Assembly: GCF_020171745.1 (NCBI RefSeq)
Contig: NZ_JAIVAH010000009.1
Span: forward strand, 124,001-188,000
DNA from: Prescottella equi
GTDB lineage: Bacteria > Actinomycetota > Actinomycetes > Mycobacteriales > Mycobacteriaceae
DNA length: 64,000 nucleotides
Direction: 5' to 3'
The position numbers and the translations under genes are program-made. This document shows, piece by piece, positions 39,287-47,667 of this stretch. The notes under the pieces are model-generated. The model made no database searches. It was given only the letters and a program-made list of their open reading frames with translations, and was not told where the DNA came from. Positions within the stretch are counted from its first letter, which is position 1; the number at the start of each line of letters is the position of its first letter.

Positions 39287-40633
39287 ATGTACGCCGTGTG
39301 TTCCGAGATCGCCCCGCCCCGCTCCACCCCGAGATCCACCCCCAGCGGGCGCGTACCTCGCATCCATCCGGCCTGGTTCGTCGCCGTCGTCGCGTTCCTC
39401 GCCCTGGTCGGCGCCGCCAGTTTCCGGGCGGCGCCGTCGGTGCTCATCGATCCGCTGCACGACGACTTCGGCTGGTCCCGCGCGAGCATCTCCGCGGCGG
39501 TCTCGGTGAACCTGGTGTTGTACGGACTGACCGCCCCGTTCGCCGCGGCGCTGATGGAGCGCTTCGGCATGCGCCGCATCGTCTCCGCGGCACTGGTGCT
39601 CGTGTCGCTGGGCAGTGGACTGACGATCTTCATGACCACGACGTGGCAGCTGATTCTGCTGTGGGGCGTGCTGGTCGGCCTCGGCACCGGATCGATGGCG
39701 CTCGCGTTCGTCGCGACGGTGACCGACCGCTGGTTCGTGACGCGCCGGGGACTGGTCACCGGCGTCCTCACCGCGGGCGGCGCGGCCGGCCAGTTGGTGT
39801 TCCTGCCGGTGCTCGCGGCCCTGTCCGAACGCTACGACTGGCAGACGGTGTCGCTCACGGTCGCCGTCGCGGCACTCGCGGTGGTGCCGCTGGTACTGGT
39901 GTTCCTCCGGGACCGCCCGGAGGACGTCGGGGTGACGCCGCTGGGGGCGCCGGCCGACTACGTCCGGCCGCAGACGCCGTCGGCACCGGGAGGCGCCCTC
40001 GGGCGCGCACTCGGGGTGCTCCGGTCCGCCGCGCGGACCCGCGTGTTCTGGTTGCTGGCCGGCACGTTCGCCATCTGCGGCGCCAGCACCAACGGACTGG
40101 TCGGCACGCATTTCGTGCCGGCCGCGCACGATCACGGCATGCCCGTCACCGCGGCGGCGAGCCTGCTCGCCGTCATCGGCATCTTCGACCTCGTCGGCAC
40201 CATCGCGTCGGGGTGGTTCACCGACCGGTTCGACTCCCGCAAGCTGCTCGGGATCTACTACCTGCTGCGCGGCCTGTCGCTCATGGTGCTGCCGATCCTG
40301 TTCGCGGAGACCGTGCACCCACCGATGATCGCCTTCATCATCTTCTACGGGCTCGACTGGGTGGCCACCGTGCCGCCGACCGTCGCGCTGTGCCGCAAGC
40401 ACTTCGGCGCCGACGGCCCCATCGTCTTCGGGTGGGTGCTCGCGTCGCACCAGATCGGCGCCGGGCTCGTCGCCTTCCTGGCCGGCATCGTCCGGGACCG
40501 GTTCGGCGGCTACGACGCGGCGTTCTTCGTCGCGGGCGGACTGTGCGCGATCGCGGCCGTGATGGCGCTCGCGATCACGAAATCATCGGACCGTGACGAG
40601 CCGGAGATGGCGAGGCCCGCCGCCGCCTCGTAA
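39287..40633 (+). CDS. MFS transporter (monocarboxylate/oxalate-type)
   Basis: A 448-residue major facilitator with 12 hydrophobic segments. Signatures are 'LHDDFGWSRASISAAVSVNLVLYGLTAPFAAALMERFGMRR' and 'LVGTIASGWFTDRFDSRKLLG', resembling MCT/OFA-like carriers. It probably moves a small organic acid. The start is ambiguous between ATG 39287 and GTG 39296; 'ACAATG' at the first ATG might instead be part of a -10 element. It lies 43 bases after the SDR gene and could share its transcript. Confidence 0.8.
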   Translation: MYAVCSEIAPPRSTPRSTPSGRVPRIHPAWFVAVVAFLALVGAASFRAAPSVLIDPLHDDFGWSRASISAAVSVNLVLYGLTAPFAAALMERFGMRRIVSAALVLVSLGSGLTIFMTTTWQLILLWGVLVGLGTGSMALAFVATVTDRWFVTRRGLVTGVLTAGGAAGQLVFLPVLAALSERYDWQTVSLTVAVAALAVVPLVLVFLRDRPEDVGVTPLGAPADYVRPQTPSAPGGALGRALGVLRSAARTRVFWLLAGTFAICGASTNGLVGTHFVPAAHDHGMPVTAAASLLAVIGIFDLVGTIASGWFTDRFDSRKLLGIYYLLRGLSLMVLPILFAETVHPPMIAFIIFYGLDWVATVPPTVALCRKHFGADGPIVFGWVLASHQIGAGLVAFLAGIVRDRFGGYDAAFFVAGGLCAIAAVMALAITKSSDRDEPEMARPAAAS

Positions 40634-40678
40634 CGTGGGATCGGGGCGCAGACCGCCGATCACCCCCGAGGAGTTCAC

Positions 40679-41371
40679 ATGAGCGGCAAGCGAGTACTGA
40701 TCGTCGTCACGAGCGTCGGCGAGTACGAGAGCGTCGGCTACCGCACCGGACTGTGGCTGGGCGAGTTGACGCACTTCTGGGACTACCTGCACGACGCGGG
40801 CGGCACGGCGACGATCGCCAGCATCTCCGGCGGCCCCGTCCCGCTCGATCCGGAGAGCCTGACCCAGGACGTCCTGAACGACTTGGGAACCGGAACACGT
40901 TACGCAGACCGGACATTCATGGACCTGCTGGACAGCACCGTCGCGATCGCGGACGTGACCGCCGGCGACTACGACGCCATCTATCTCACAGGCGGGCACG
41001 GCGTGATGTTCGACTTCCCGGACAACCCGGACCTCGCCCGCCTGCTACGGGAGTTCCACGAGACGGGCAAGGTCGTCTCGGCCGTGTGTCACGGGCCCGC
41101 CGGACTGCTCGGGGCAACCCTCTCGAACGGCGAGTACCTGATCGCGGGCCGCAACGTCACCGGATTCTCCTGGCCCGAGGAAGAATTCGCCCGCCGGGCC
41201 GACGCGGTGCCGTTCAGCCTCCAGGAGAGGCTCGAAGATCGCGGCGCCGTGTACTCCTTCGCGGCCGAACCCTTCGCGCCACACGTGGTCGAGGACGGAC
41301 GCCTGGTGACCGGGCAGAATCCGGCGAGCGCACGACCCGTGGCCGAAGCGGTTGTGAAGCAACTCGGCTGA
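40679..41371 (+). CDS. DJ-1/PfpI (HSP31-like) family protein
   Basis: A 230-residue type 1 glutamine-amidotransferase-like protein of the DJ-1/PfpI superfamily. The nucleophile elbow 'SAVCHGPAGLLG' carries the conserved Cys; the upstream 'YDAIYLTGGHGVMFDFPDN' supplies the family Gly-Gly-His. Related proteins act as glyoxalase III, deglycase or stress chaperones. The start is ATG 40679 following GAGGAG. It appears monocistronic. Confidence 0.85.
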   Translation: MSGKRVLIVVTSVGEYESVGYRTGLWLGELTHFWDYLHDAGGTATIASISGGPVPLDPESLTQDVLNDLGTGTRYADRTFMDLLDSTVAIADVTAGDYDAIYLTGGHGVMFDFPDNPDLARLLREFHETGKVVSAVCHGPAGLLGATLSNGEYLIAGRNVTGFSWPEEEFARRADAVPFSLQERLEDRGAVYSFAAEPFAPHVVEDGRLVTGQNPASARPVAEAVVKQLG

Positions 41372-41435
41372 GCGTCACCCACATGTGACCCGATTCGCCG
41401 GGTGTCGGCGCACGGCGCCCGGCTATGTTGAGGCG

Positions 41436-42722
41436 GTGCGCTCCGATCAGGACGACACGATCGACGATCCGGGTCCACGCCGCCGGCGCAGGACGGTCAC
41501 GGCCCTGCGCGTCGCGGCGGCCACCGCGGCGACCGCCGTCCTGGTGGTGACCGGCCTCGGCTGGGCTGCCCACCACGAGTTGACGACCGGCATCCTCCGG
41601 TCCGGCGCCCTCGACGTCCTGACCGGCGGCGACCGCAGATCGGAACACGGCGATGCGAACATTCTGCTGATCGGCCTCGACAGCCGAAAGGACATGCACG
41701 GCAACGATCTACCCGCGGAATTCGTCACCGACGAACTACATGCCGGGGACAGCGACGCCGGCGGGTACAACACCAACACGCTGATCCTGCTGCACGTCCC
41801 GGGAGACGGCAGCCGGGCCACCGCGGCCGCGATCCCCCGCGACGATTACGTCGACATCCCCGGCTACGGCAAGCACAAGATCAAGGAGGCATACGGGATG
41901 GCGAAGGCGGACGCCGACGCCGACCTCGAGGAGCAGGGCGTGACCGACCCGACCGAACGCGAACAACGATCCCGCGACGCCGGACGCCGGTCCACGATCG
42001 AGACCGTGCAGAAGCTGCTGCGGGTACCCATCGACCACTTCGCCGAGGTCAATCTCGTCGGCTTCTACGACATCGCCAAGGCGCTCGGGCCGCTCGAGGT
42101 GTGCCTCAATGCACCGGTCGACGACCCGTACTCCGGCGCGAACTTCCCGGCCGGCAGACAAATGCTCGATCCGTCGCAGGCACTGTCGTTCGTGCGGCAA
42201 CGGCACGGCCTCGACAACGGCGACCTCGACCGCACCCGCCGGCAGCAGGCGTTCCTCACCGCCGTCCTCCGCAACCTCGATTCGGGCGGCATGTTCGGCA
42301 GTGTCTCCAAGATGCGTGGCCTGTTCGACACGGTCAAGAGCGACGTCGTCGTCGACGACGACCTCGATCCGGTCTCGTTCGCCTTCCAGGCACGCAACCT
42401 CACCCGGGGCGAACTCGACTTCTACACCCTGCCGATCGAGGGGTACCAGACCATCGACGGCCAGGCGGTGAACATCGTGGACCCGAACCGGATGCGCGCC
42501 GAGGTGTCCAGCCTGTTCGCGGGCGACGGGCCGCTCCCGACAACGACCTCCGCCACCACGACCACGACCACGACCACTCCGCCCGCGACGTCGTCGCGAA
42601 CCGCCCGATCGGGATCGCACACCACCACGACGACCGAGGACACCAGCACGCCGCTGGAAGCCCCGCCGCCGGAAGCACCCGTCGCGGCGGACGACAGCAG
42701 CGGCATTCCCTGCGTCGACTGA
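41436..42722 (+). CDS. LytR-CpsA-Psr (LCP) family protein
   Basis: A 428-residue membrane-anchored phosphotransferase that joins cell-wall glycopolymers such as arabinogalactan to peptidoglycan. One transmembrane helix lies near residues 22-45. The LCP domain contains 'ANILLIGLDSRKD', 'NTNTLILLHVPGDGSRATAAAIPRDDYVDIPGYGKHKIKEAYGMA' and 'FVRQRHGLDNGDLDRTRRQQAFL' (polyprenyl-pyrophosphate-binding Arg residues). A Thr/Ser/Pro-rich tail from about 370 ends in 'GIPCVD'. GTG 41436 lies six bases after TATGTT (41424-41429), indicating a leaderless transcript. Confidence 0.85.
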   Translation: MRSDQDDTIDDPGPRRRRRTVTALRVAAATAATAVLVVTGLGWAAHHELTTGILRSGALDVLTGGDRRSEHGDANILLIGLDSRKDMHGNDLPAEFVTDELHAGDSDAGGYNTNTLILLHVPGDGSRATAAAIPRDDYVDIPGYGKHKIKEAYGMAKADADADLEEQGVTDPTEREQRSRDAGRRSTIETVQKLLRVPIDHFAEVNLVGFYDIAKALGPLEVCLNAPVDDPYSGANFPAGRQMLDPSQALSFVRQRHGLDNGDLDRTRRQQAFLTAVLRNLDSGGMFGSVSKMRGLFDTVKSDVVVDDDLDPVSFAFQARNLTRGELDFYTLPIEGYQTIDGQAVNIVDPNRMRAEVSSLFAGDGPLPTTTSATTTTTTTTPPATSSRTARSGSHTTTTTEDTSTPLEAPPPEAPVAADDSSGIPCVD

Positions 42723-42723
42723 C

Positions 42724-42750
42724 CTGCTGCCGTCCCCGCTACGGCAGCAG
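42724..42750. terminator. terminator hairpin between convergent genes
   Basis: CTGCTGCCGT (42724-42733) and ACGGCAGCAG (42741-42750), a perfect 10-base stem with 7-base loop. Its right arm includes the last codons of the leftward oxidoreductase. Confidence 0.65.
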
Positions 42751-43668
42751 TACGAACTTCCCGCGGGCGTGCGGTTCCTGCAGCGCCCGATGCGCCTCCG
42801 CCGCCTCCGCGAGCGGGAACCGGGTGCCCACGACGACGTCGAGCCCGCCGTGCGCGGCCATGTCCACCAGCACCGGACGCGCCTCGCGGCGGATCCGTGC
42901 ACTGCGCTCGCTGATTCCGTCGATCGTGCGGAAACCGTCACGGGCCGCACGGCCGAACGCGACGAGACTGACGATCCGCTCCCGGTCCACGTCCAGTGCC
43001 AGCGACTCGTCGATCACCTCGTCGGCGCCGACGGTGTCCACCACCGCGTCGACCCCGTCCGGGGCGAGTTCGTGAATCCGTGCCGCCAGATCCGGGCCCG
43101 GCGATACGGGAACGGCACCGAGGGTGCGGAGGAAATCGTGGTGGACGGGCCACGCGACACCGATCGCCACGGCACCCCGGGCCACCGCCAACTGGACCGT
43201 CAACTCGCCGACACCACCGGCCGCGCCCTGGATGACGACGGTGTCGCCCTCACCGACCTCGGCGACCTCGAGTGCCTCGTAGGCCGCGGTGCCCGCCGCC
43301 AGCAGACACGACGCGTCCTCCCACGACATCGAGTCGGGTTTCGGCAGTACATCCTCTGCCGAGAGCAGTACCAGGTCCGCGTAGGCGCCCTCGCCGGCGT
43401 AGACGATCACCTCGTCACCGACCCGGACGGAGTCGGTGCCGGCACCGACCTGCAGGACTACGCCGGCACCCTCCACGCCCGGGCGGATCGGCAACCGGGC
43501 GGGGTCGACACCGAACGCTCCGCTGTACAGCTTGTAGTCGAGCGGGTTCACCCCGATCGCCCGCATCTCGACGACCACCTGACCCGGCCCCGGGGGCGGG
43601 ATGTCCTGGTCGATCACCTCGAGGACCTCGGGTCCCCCGTACGCGGTCGCGACCACGGTTCTGGCCAT
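42739..43668 (-). CDS. zinc-independent NADPH:quinone oxidoreductase-like MDR protein
   Basis: A 309-residue medium-chain dehydrogenase/reductase. The nucleotide-binding motif 'GAAGGVGELTVQLA' (about 145-158) lacks the following zinc-site cysteines, which marks the quinone-oxidoreductase branch. The N-terminal part 'GGPEVLEVIDQDIPPPGPGQVVVEMRAIGVNPLDYKLYSG' is typical. It reduces quinones or enones with NADPH; physiological substrate unknown. No clear operon partner. Confidence 0.85.
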   Translation of the reverse strand: MARTVVATAYGGPEVLEVIDQDIPPPGPGQVVVEMRAIGVNPLDYKLYSGAFGVDPARLPIRPGVEGAGVVLQVGAGTDSVRVGDEVIVYAGEGAYADLVLLSAEDVLPKPDSMSWEDASCLLAAGTAAYEALEVAEVGEGDTVVIQGAAGGVGELTVQLAVARGAVAIGVAWPVHHDFLRTLGAVPVSPGPDLAARIHELAPDGVDAVVDTVGADEVIDESLALDVDRERIVSLVAFGRAARDGFRTIDGISERSARIRREARPVLVDMAAHGGLDVVVGTRFPLAEAAEAHRALQEPHARGKFVLLP

Positions 43669-43717
43669 GCCCGAACAACCGTGGCGCGACCGCGACTTAT
43701 TCCCGTCAGGGAACCGT

Positions 43718-44872
43718 TCAGTTCGACGCGGCCGCTTCCGCCACGCGACGCTCGATGTTCTCGGCGACCTCGCGCCGCCAGGCCGCGACGGGCTTGGTGG
43801 TGTCCATCTCGAACTCGAAACGGTTGGTCATGTCCGGGGTGATGTCGGCGACGTCGACGTAGAACTGCTCGTACCAGCGACGCAGCTGGTAGACCGGGCC
43901 GTCCTCCTCGCACAGCAGCGGATTCTCGATGCGCGTCTTGTTCTTCCAGATCGCGACGTCCTGCTCGAATCCGATCGTGATGTACGACGCCATCGCCGTC
44001 GCGAGCTCCTGCGCCTTCTCGCCGCGGATGTCGTCGGTCTGCTTGACCTTGATGCCGTACATGAGCACGAACTTGTTCGGCGCGATCGGGTAGTGGCAGT
44101 TGAGCAGGATCGAGTCGATGTCGAAATCCGGGTAGTGGTAGGTCAACTCGTCGATCATGAAGGACGGGCCGTAGTACGCGGCCACCGAGCTGTTGCCCGT
44201 CGACGCCGCCTGACCGTCCTTGGTCGGCCGGGCCATGTCCTCGCGTCCGACACCCTCGTAGTACTGCGTCGCGGTGTGGCCCTCGAAGATGTTCTTGAAC
44301 TTGATGGGGAAGCCGTAGTGCACGTAGAAGAAGTGCGCCATGTCGACCACGTTGTCGATGATCTCGCGGCAGTTGGTGTCGATGGTGATCTGCTTCCACA
44401 CCCAGTCGGTCCACTCCTCGCCGGGAGCGGTCATGTCCGGGATGGTGACCTCCGCCGGCGGCTGGTTGCCCTCCGGGTCGTGCCAGACGAACAGCAGGCC
44501 GTCCTTCTCCATCGTCGTCCACGCGCGGGTCTTGGCGAGCGGGGGAACGCGGCGGGCGTAGGGGATGTCGGTGCACTTGCCGTTGCCGTTCCAACGCCAG
44601 TCGTGGAACGGACACGCCACCGAGTCGCCCTTGATCTCACCCTGGCTCAGATCGCCGCCCATGTGTCGGCAGTAGGCGTCGAGGATTTTCAGATCCCCCT
44701 GGCTGTCGGCGAACACGACCAGCTTGGTGCCGAAGGCGTGGATCGAGTGCGGCTTGCCGTCGCGGAGGTCACGCGACAGACCGACGCAGTGCCAACCACG
44801 CGCAAAACGCTCCGGGGCCTCGCCGGCCTCGATCATCCGAACTTCTTCGTTCTCCGTATCCATCGTCGTCAT
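43718..44872 (-). CDS. kshA: 3-ketosteroid 9-alpha-hydroxylase oxygenase component (KshA-type)
   Basis: A 384-residue Rieske non-heme iron oxygenase. The Rieske ligands are C68, H70, C87 and H90 ('YCRHMGG', 'ACPFHDW'). The mononuclear site is N174, H180 and H185 ('DNVVDMAHFFYVHYG'). 'ARGWHCVGL', 'DIPYARRVPPLAKTRAWTT' and 'EDGPVYQLRRWYEQFYVDV' are characteristic of KshA, which opens sterol ring B together with the reductase KshB. No kshB or KstR site is visible nearby, so it may be one of several KshA homologues with a special substrate. ATG 44872 follows GGAGCG. Confidence 0.8.
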   Translation of the reverse strand: MTTMDTENEEVRMIEAGEAPERFARGWHCVGLSRDLRDGKPHSIHAFGTKLVVFADSQGDLKILDAYCRHMGGDLSQGEIKGDSVACPFHDWRWNGNGKCTDIPYARRVPPLAKTRAWTTMEKDGLLFVWHDPEGNQPPAEVTIPDMTAPGEEWTDWVWKQITIDTNCREIIDNVVDMAHFFYVHYGFPIKFKNIFEGHTATQYYEGVGREDMARPTKDGQAASTGNSSVAAYYGPSFMIDELTYHYPDFDIDSILLNCHYPIAPNKFVLMYGIKVKQTDDIRGEKAQELATAMASYITIGFEQDVAIWKNKTRIENPLLCEEDGPVYQLRRWYEQFYVDVADITPDMTNRFEFEMDTTKPVAAWRREVAENIERRVAEAAASN

Positions 44873-44921
44873 GACCGCTCCCCAAGTCCCTTTCAGTGAA
44901 AACGCTCGAAAACCGGAATCA

Positions 44922-44969
44922 ATCATCCGTTTGATGATGTGTCCCGCTTCACACTGAAACACGTGTCAG
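44922..44969. promoter_or_regulatory. two dyads between kshA and the divergent hydrolase
   Basis: ATCATC CGTTT GATGAT (44922-44938) is a perfect 6-base dyad. CTGAAACACGTGTCAG (44954-44969) is a near palindrome with two mismatched pairs, of TetR-operator size. Neither matches the KstR consensus I know. They lie 50-97 bases before the kshA start. Confidence 0.4.
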
Positions 44970-45139
44970 TCGACTGTGGCACGAATCTCACTCATCGGGA
45001 CCGAATCGGACCGTTTGTCCGCGATTGGTGACCAAAGTCCATACCGAATCGGCGATAACGGCTTCCGGAGTCGGCGCGGCCGAGCATCGTAATGTCCAGC
45101 ACTGGGTACACATTCCACGATCTGGAAGGACCCGACACC

Positions 45140-45982
45140 ATGCCCGACACGCCGGACACCCCACACCCCACTGTCGACGCTCCGCCGGTCATGTTCATCC
45201 ACGGTCTCTGGCTCGCCGCGGCCTCGTGGGACCCGTGGCAAACGAGGTTCGGCGCGGCCGGATTCCACACCCTGGCACCCACGTGGCCCGGCGAGGCACC
45301 GAGCATCACCGATGCCCGGGCACACGCAGCGGACCAGGCCGGCAACGGCATCGACGAGGTCACTGCGCATTTCGCCGAGGCCATCGCCCCACTGAACCGC
45401 AAACCGATCGTCATCGGCCATTCGTTCGGCGGCCTGATCGCGCAGAAACTGCTGGCCGCCGACGTCGCGGCGGCGGCCGTGGCGATCGACCCCGCGCAGA
45501 TCCAGGGCGTCAAGGCGCTCCCCCTCGCGCAACTGCGCTCCTCGTTCCCGGTGCTCGGCAACCCCGCGAATGCCAAGCGCACCGTGACCCTCACCCCCGA
45601 CGCCTTCGCCTACAGCTTCGGAAATGCCATCGACCGCAGCGAATCCGACGAGATCTACGACCACTGGACCATTCCATCCCCCGGCCGGCCGCTGTTCCAG
45701 GCAGCGTTCGCGAACCTTCTTCCCGGCTCCCCGGCGCACGTCGACACGACCGCACCACGCGGACCGCTGCTGATCCTCGGCGGCGGCCAGGACCACACCG
45801 TGCCGGAATCGGTGAGCCGCTCGGCTCACCACCGCTACCGCAAGGCGGCCACCGACAACGACTACATCGTGCTGGCCGACCGCGGCCACTCGCTCACCGT
45901 CGACCACGGCTGGCCGGACGTCGCCGACACGGTCCTGGACTGGCTCGCGCAGAAGGGGTTCGGCGCGCCCGTCCGCCACTAG
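45140..45982 (+). CDS. alpha/beta hydrolase
   Basis: A 280-residue alpha/beta hydrolase: 'MFIHGLWLAAASW' (oxyanion), 'IGHSFGGLIAQKL' (nucleophile elbow), Asp in 'LGGGQDHTVPES' and His in 'ADRGHSLTVD'. It resembles the non-haem-peroxidase/esterase group. ATG 45140 is chosen over 45092 because GGAAGGA stands ten bases before it; TAATGT overlapping the earlier ATG may be a -10 element. It diverges from kshA and could be co-regulated, but a steroid role is only a guess. Confidence 0.8.
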   Translation: MPDTPDTPHPTVDAPPVMFIHGLWLAAASWDPWQTRFGAAGFHTLAPTWPGEAPSITDARAHAADQAGNGIDEVTAHFAEAIAPLNRKPIVIGHSFGGLIAQKLLAADVAAAAVAIDPAQIQGVKALPLAQLRSSFPVLGNPANAKRTVTLTPDAFAYSFGNAIDRSESDEIYDHWTIPSPGRPLFQAAFANLLPGSPAHVDTTAPRGPLLILGGGQDHTVPESVSRSAHHRYRKAATDNDYIVLADRGHSLTVDHGWPDVADTVLDWLAQKGFGAPVRH

Positions 45983-46869
45983 CCCGCGGTTGCAGTGAGC
46001 TCGTCGAGCAGGAGGGACGCCCGGTCGATGGCGTCGTAGGCCGAGCGTCCCTCTCCCTGCACCGCCCCCACCACGAGGCGGCCGGCCACACCGACCCTCG
46101 CGGCGAACAGGAACACCCCGCCCGCCTCGTCGGTCGTACCGGTCTTGAGGCCCACCACTCCCGGTCGGCCGAGTAGCGAGTTCGTGTTGAAGACCACCCC
46201 GACCCCCGGCAGCATCGCGTGGTCGCGCGCGACGATCTCGGCGATCACCGGGTTGCGCACGGCCGCCGCCGCGAGCAGGGTCAGATCCCGGGCGGTGCTC
46301 GTCGTCGAGGACGAGAAGCCGCTCGCGTCGGTGCCCACCGTCGTCGACGTCATCCCCAGAGACCGCACCAGCTCGGTTGCCGCCGTCCGGTATTCGGCGA
46401 GCGAGCCGAACGCCCACACCGCGAGGGTGTCCGCGAGATTGTTCGCCGACGGCAGCAGCATCCCGACGAGCATCTCGTACTCCGACAACTCCTGGCCGGC
46501 GCCCACCGCGACCGCCGAACCGCCCCGGTCGGCGTAGTCGCGGTAAAGGTCGGCGTCGGCCTCGGTCATCGTCAGGGTCGGCCCGTCCTCGCCCGGCGCC
46601 AGCGGCTTCCGCTCCAGCACGGCCAGAGCGGTGATGACCTTCGCCGTGCTCGCGGTGGGCCGCGGCCGGGACTGCCGCGCCCCACCGAGCCGAATCTCGT
46701 CGTCCGCGCCGTCGAGAAAGCTGTAGGCGGTCGCGGCGCCGGGCCGGGCCAGGCTCGCGGGTCCGCCGGAACCCGGCCGCGACATCACGTCGACGAACCA
46801 GATCGTGGCGCCCACCAGCAGGATCACGACGGCGAACGGGAGGACGAGGCCCCTGCGAAGAATCTGCAT
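45979..46869 (-). CDS. D-alanyl-D-alanine carboxypeptidase-like serine hydrolase
   Basis: A 296-residue membrane-anchored penicillin-binding protein of the PBP5/DacB class. N-terminal signal anchor 'LVLPFAVVILLVGATIWFV'. Active-site motifs in order are S-x2-K ('STAK', about 73), S-x-N ('PSANNLAD') and K-T-G ('LKTGTTDEAGG'). It trims the terminal D-Ala of peptidoglycan stem peptides. There is no C-terminal amphipathic anchor domain, so it is a short form. ATG 46869 (or GTG 46878) is the start. It overlaps the convergent hydrolase by four bases and is divergent from the two-component system. Confidence 0.85.
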   Translation of the reverse strand: MQILRRGLVLPFAVVILLVGATIWFVDVMSRPGSGGPASLARPGAATAYSFLDGADDEIRLGGARQSRPRPTASTAKVITALAVLERKPLAPGEDGPTLTMTEADADLYRDYADRGGSAVAVGAGQELSEYEMLVGMLLPSANNLADTLAVWAFGSLAEYRTAATELVRSLGMTSTTVGTDASGFSSSTTSTARDLTLLAAAAVRNPVIAEIVARDHAMLPGVGVVFNTNSLLGRPGVVGLKTGTTDEAGGVFLFAARVGVAGRLVVGAVQGEGRSAYDAIDRASLLLDELTATAG

Positions 46870-46980
46870 GGCGTCCACCGTCGCGTCCGGATATCCGGAT
46901 TCTGCGGGTGTTTCGTCACCGTTCTGCTACAAGGTGTGGCGCCGATTGTGTTGCGGCCCGTCGTCGGGAGGATGGGCGTC

Positions 46981-47667
46981 ATGACTGCGGTGTTGCTGAT
47001 CGAGGACGACGACAACCTGCGCGACGCGCTGAGCCTCGCGCTGCACCGCTACGGGCACGTCGTGTCGGCGGCGGCCAGCGGCGAGGCCGGGCTGGCGGCG
47101 CTCGCGGACGGGTCCCCCGACATCGTCGTGCTGGACGTGATGCTGCCCGGCGTCGACGGGTTCGAGGTGTGCCGACGGATCCGGGCCCGCAGCGGCGTCC
47201 CGATCATCATGCTCACCGCGCGCGGCGAGGACGTCGACGTCGTGTCCGGGCTCGAGACCGGCGCCGACGACTACGTCGTCAAGCCGGTGCAGCCCCGCAT
47301 CCTCGACGCCCGGATCAAGGCCGTGCTGCGCCGCACCCCGGCGGCGCCCGCACCCGACGCCGGGCGCGAGGTGTACGGCGACCTGGTGATCGACCGTGAC
47401 ACCCTGACCATCACCGAGGGCGCCCGGCAGCCCGAGCTCACCCGCACCGAATGGCAACTGCTGCTGGCTCTCTCCGAGCGCCCGGGCCAGGTGTACTCCC
47501 GCGAGCAACTGCTCGAGAAGGTGTGGGGCTTCGACCACCTCGGCGGCTCACGCCTGGTGGACGCATGCGTGCAGCGGCTGCGCGCCAAACTCGAGAAGGA
47601 ACCCTCGAATCCCCGCTACGTGCAGACGGTCCGCGGGTTCGGCTACCGGTTCGGCCCCGTCGCATGA
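46981..47667 (+). CDS. OmpR/PhoB-family response regulator
   Basis: A 228-residue response regulator. The receiver domain has acidic 'EDDDN', phospho-acceptor D52 ('VVLDVMLPG'), and 'LTARGED' and 'YVVKPVQP' (Lys). The C-terminal winged helix is 'LTRTEWQLLLALSERPGQVYSREQLLEKVWG...VDACVQRLRAKLE'. GGGAGG nine bases before ATG 46981 fixes the start. The gene overlaps the kinase by four bases, forming a two-component system. Targets are unknown; the divergent D,D-carboxypeptidase suggests an envelope theme. Confidence 0.9.
   Translation: MTAVLLIEDDDNLRDALSLALHRYGHVVSAAASGEAGLAALADGSPDIVVLDVMLPGVDGFEVCRRIRARSGVPIIMLTARGEDVDVVSGLETGADDYVVKPVQPRILDARIKAVLRRTPAAPAPDAGREVYGDLVIDRDTLTITEGARQPELTRTEWQLLLALSERPGQVYSREQLLEKVWGFDHLGGSRLVDACVQRLRAKLEKEPSNPRYVQTVRGFGYRFGPVA

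Noticed and set aside
41372-41400. GTCAC/GTGAC inverted repeat after the DJ-1-like gene
   Set aside because: Only five paired bases; could occur by chance and has no clear link to a promoter.
42540-42660. ACC/ACG-rich stretch resembling a DNA repeat array
   Set aside because: It encodes the Thr-rich tail of the LCP protein; units are irregular and not a tandem repeat or CRISPR.
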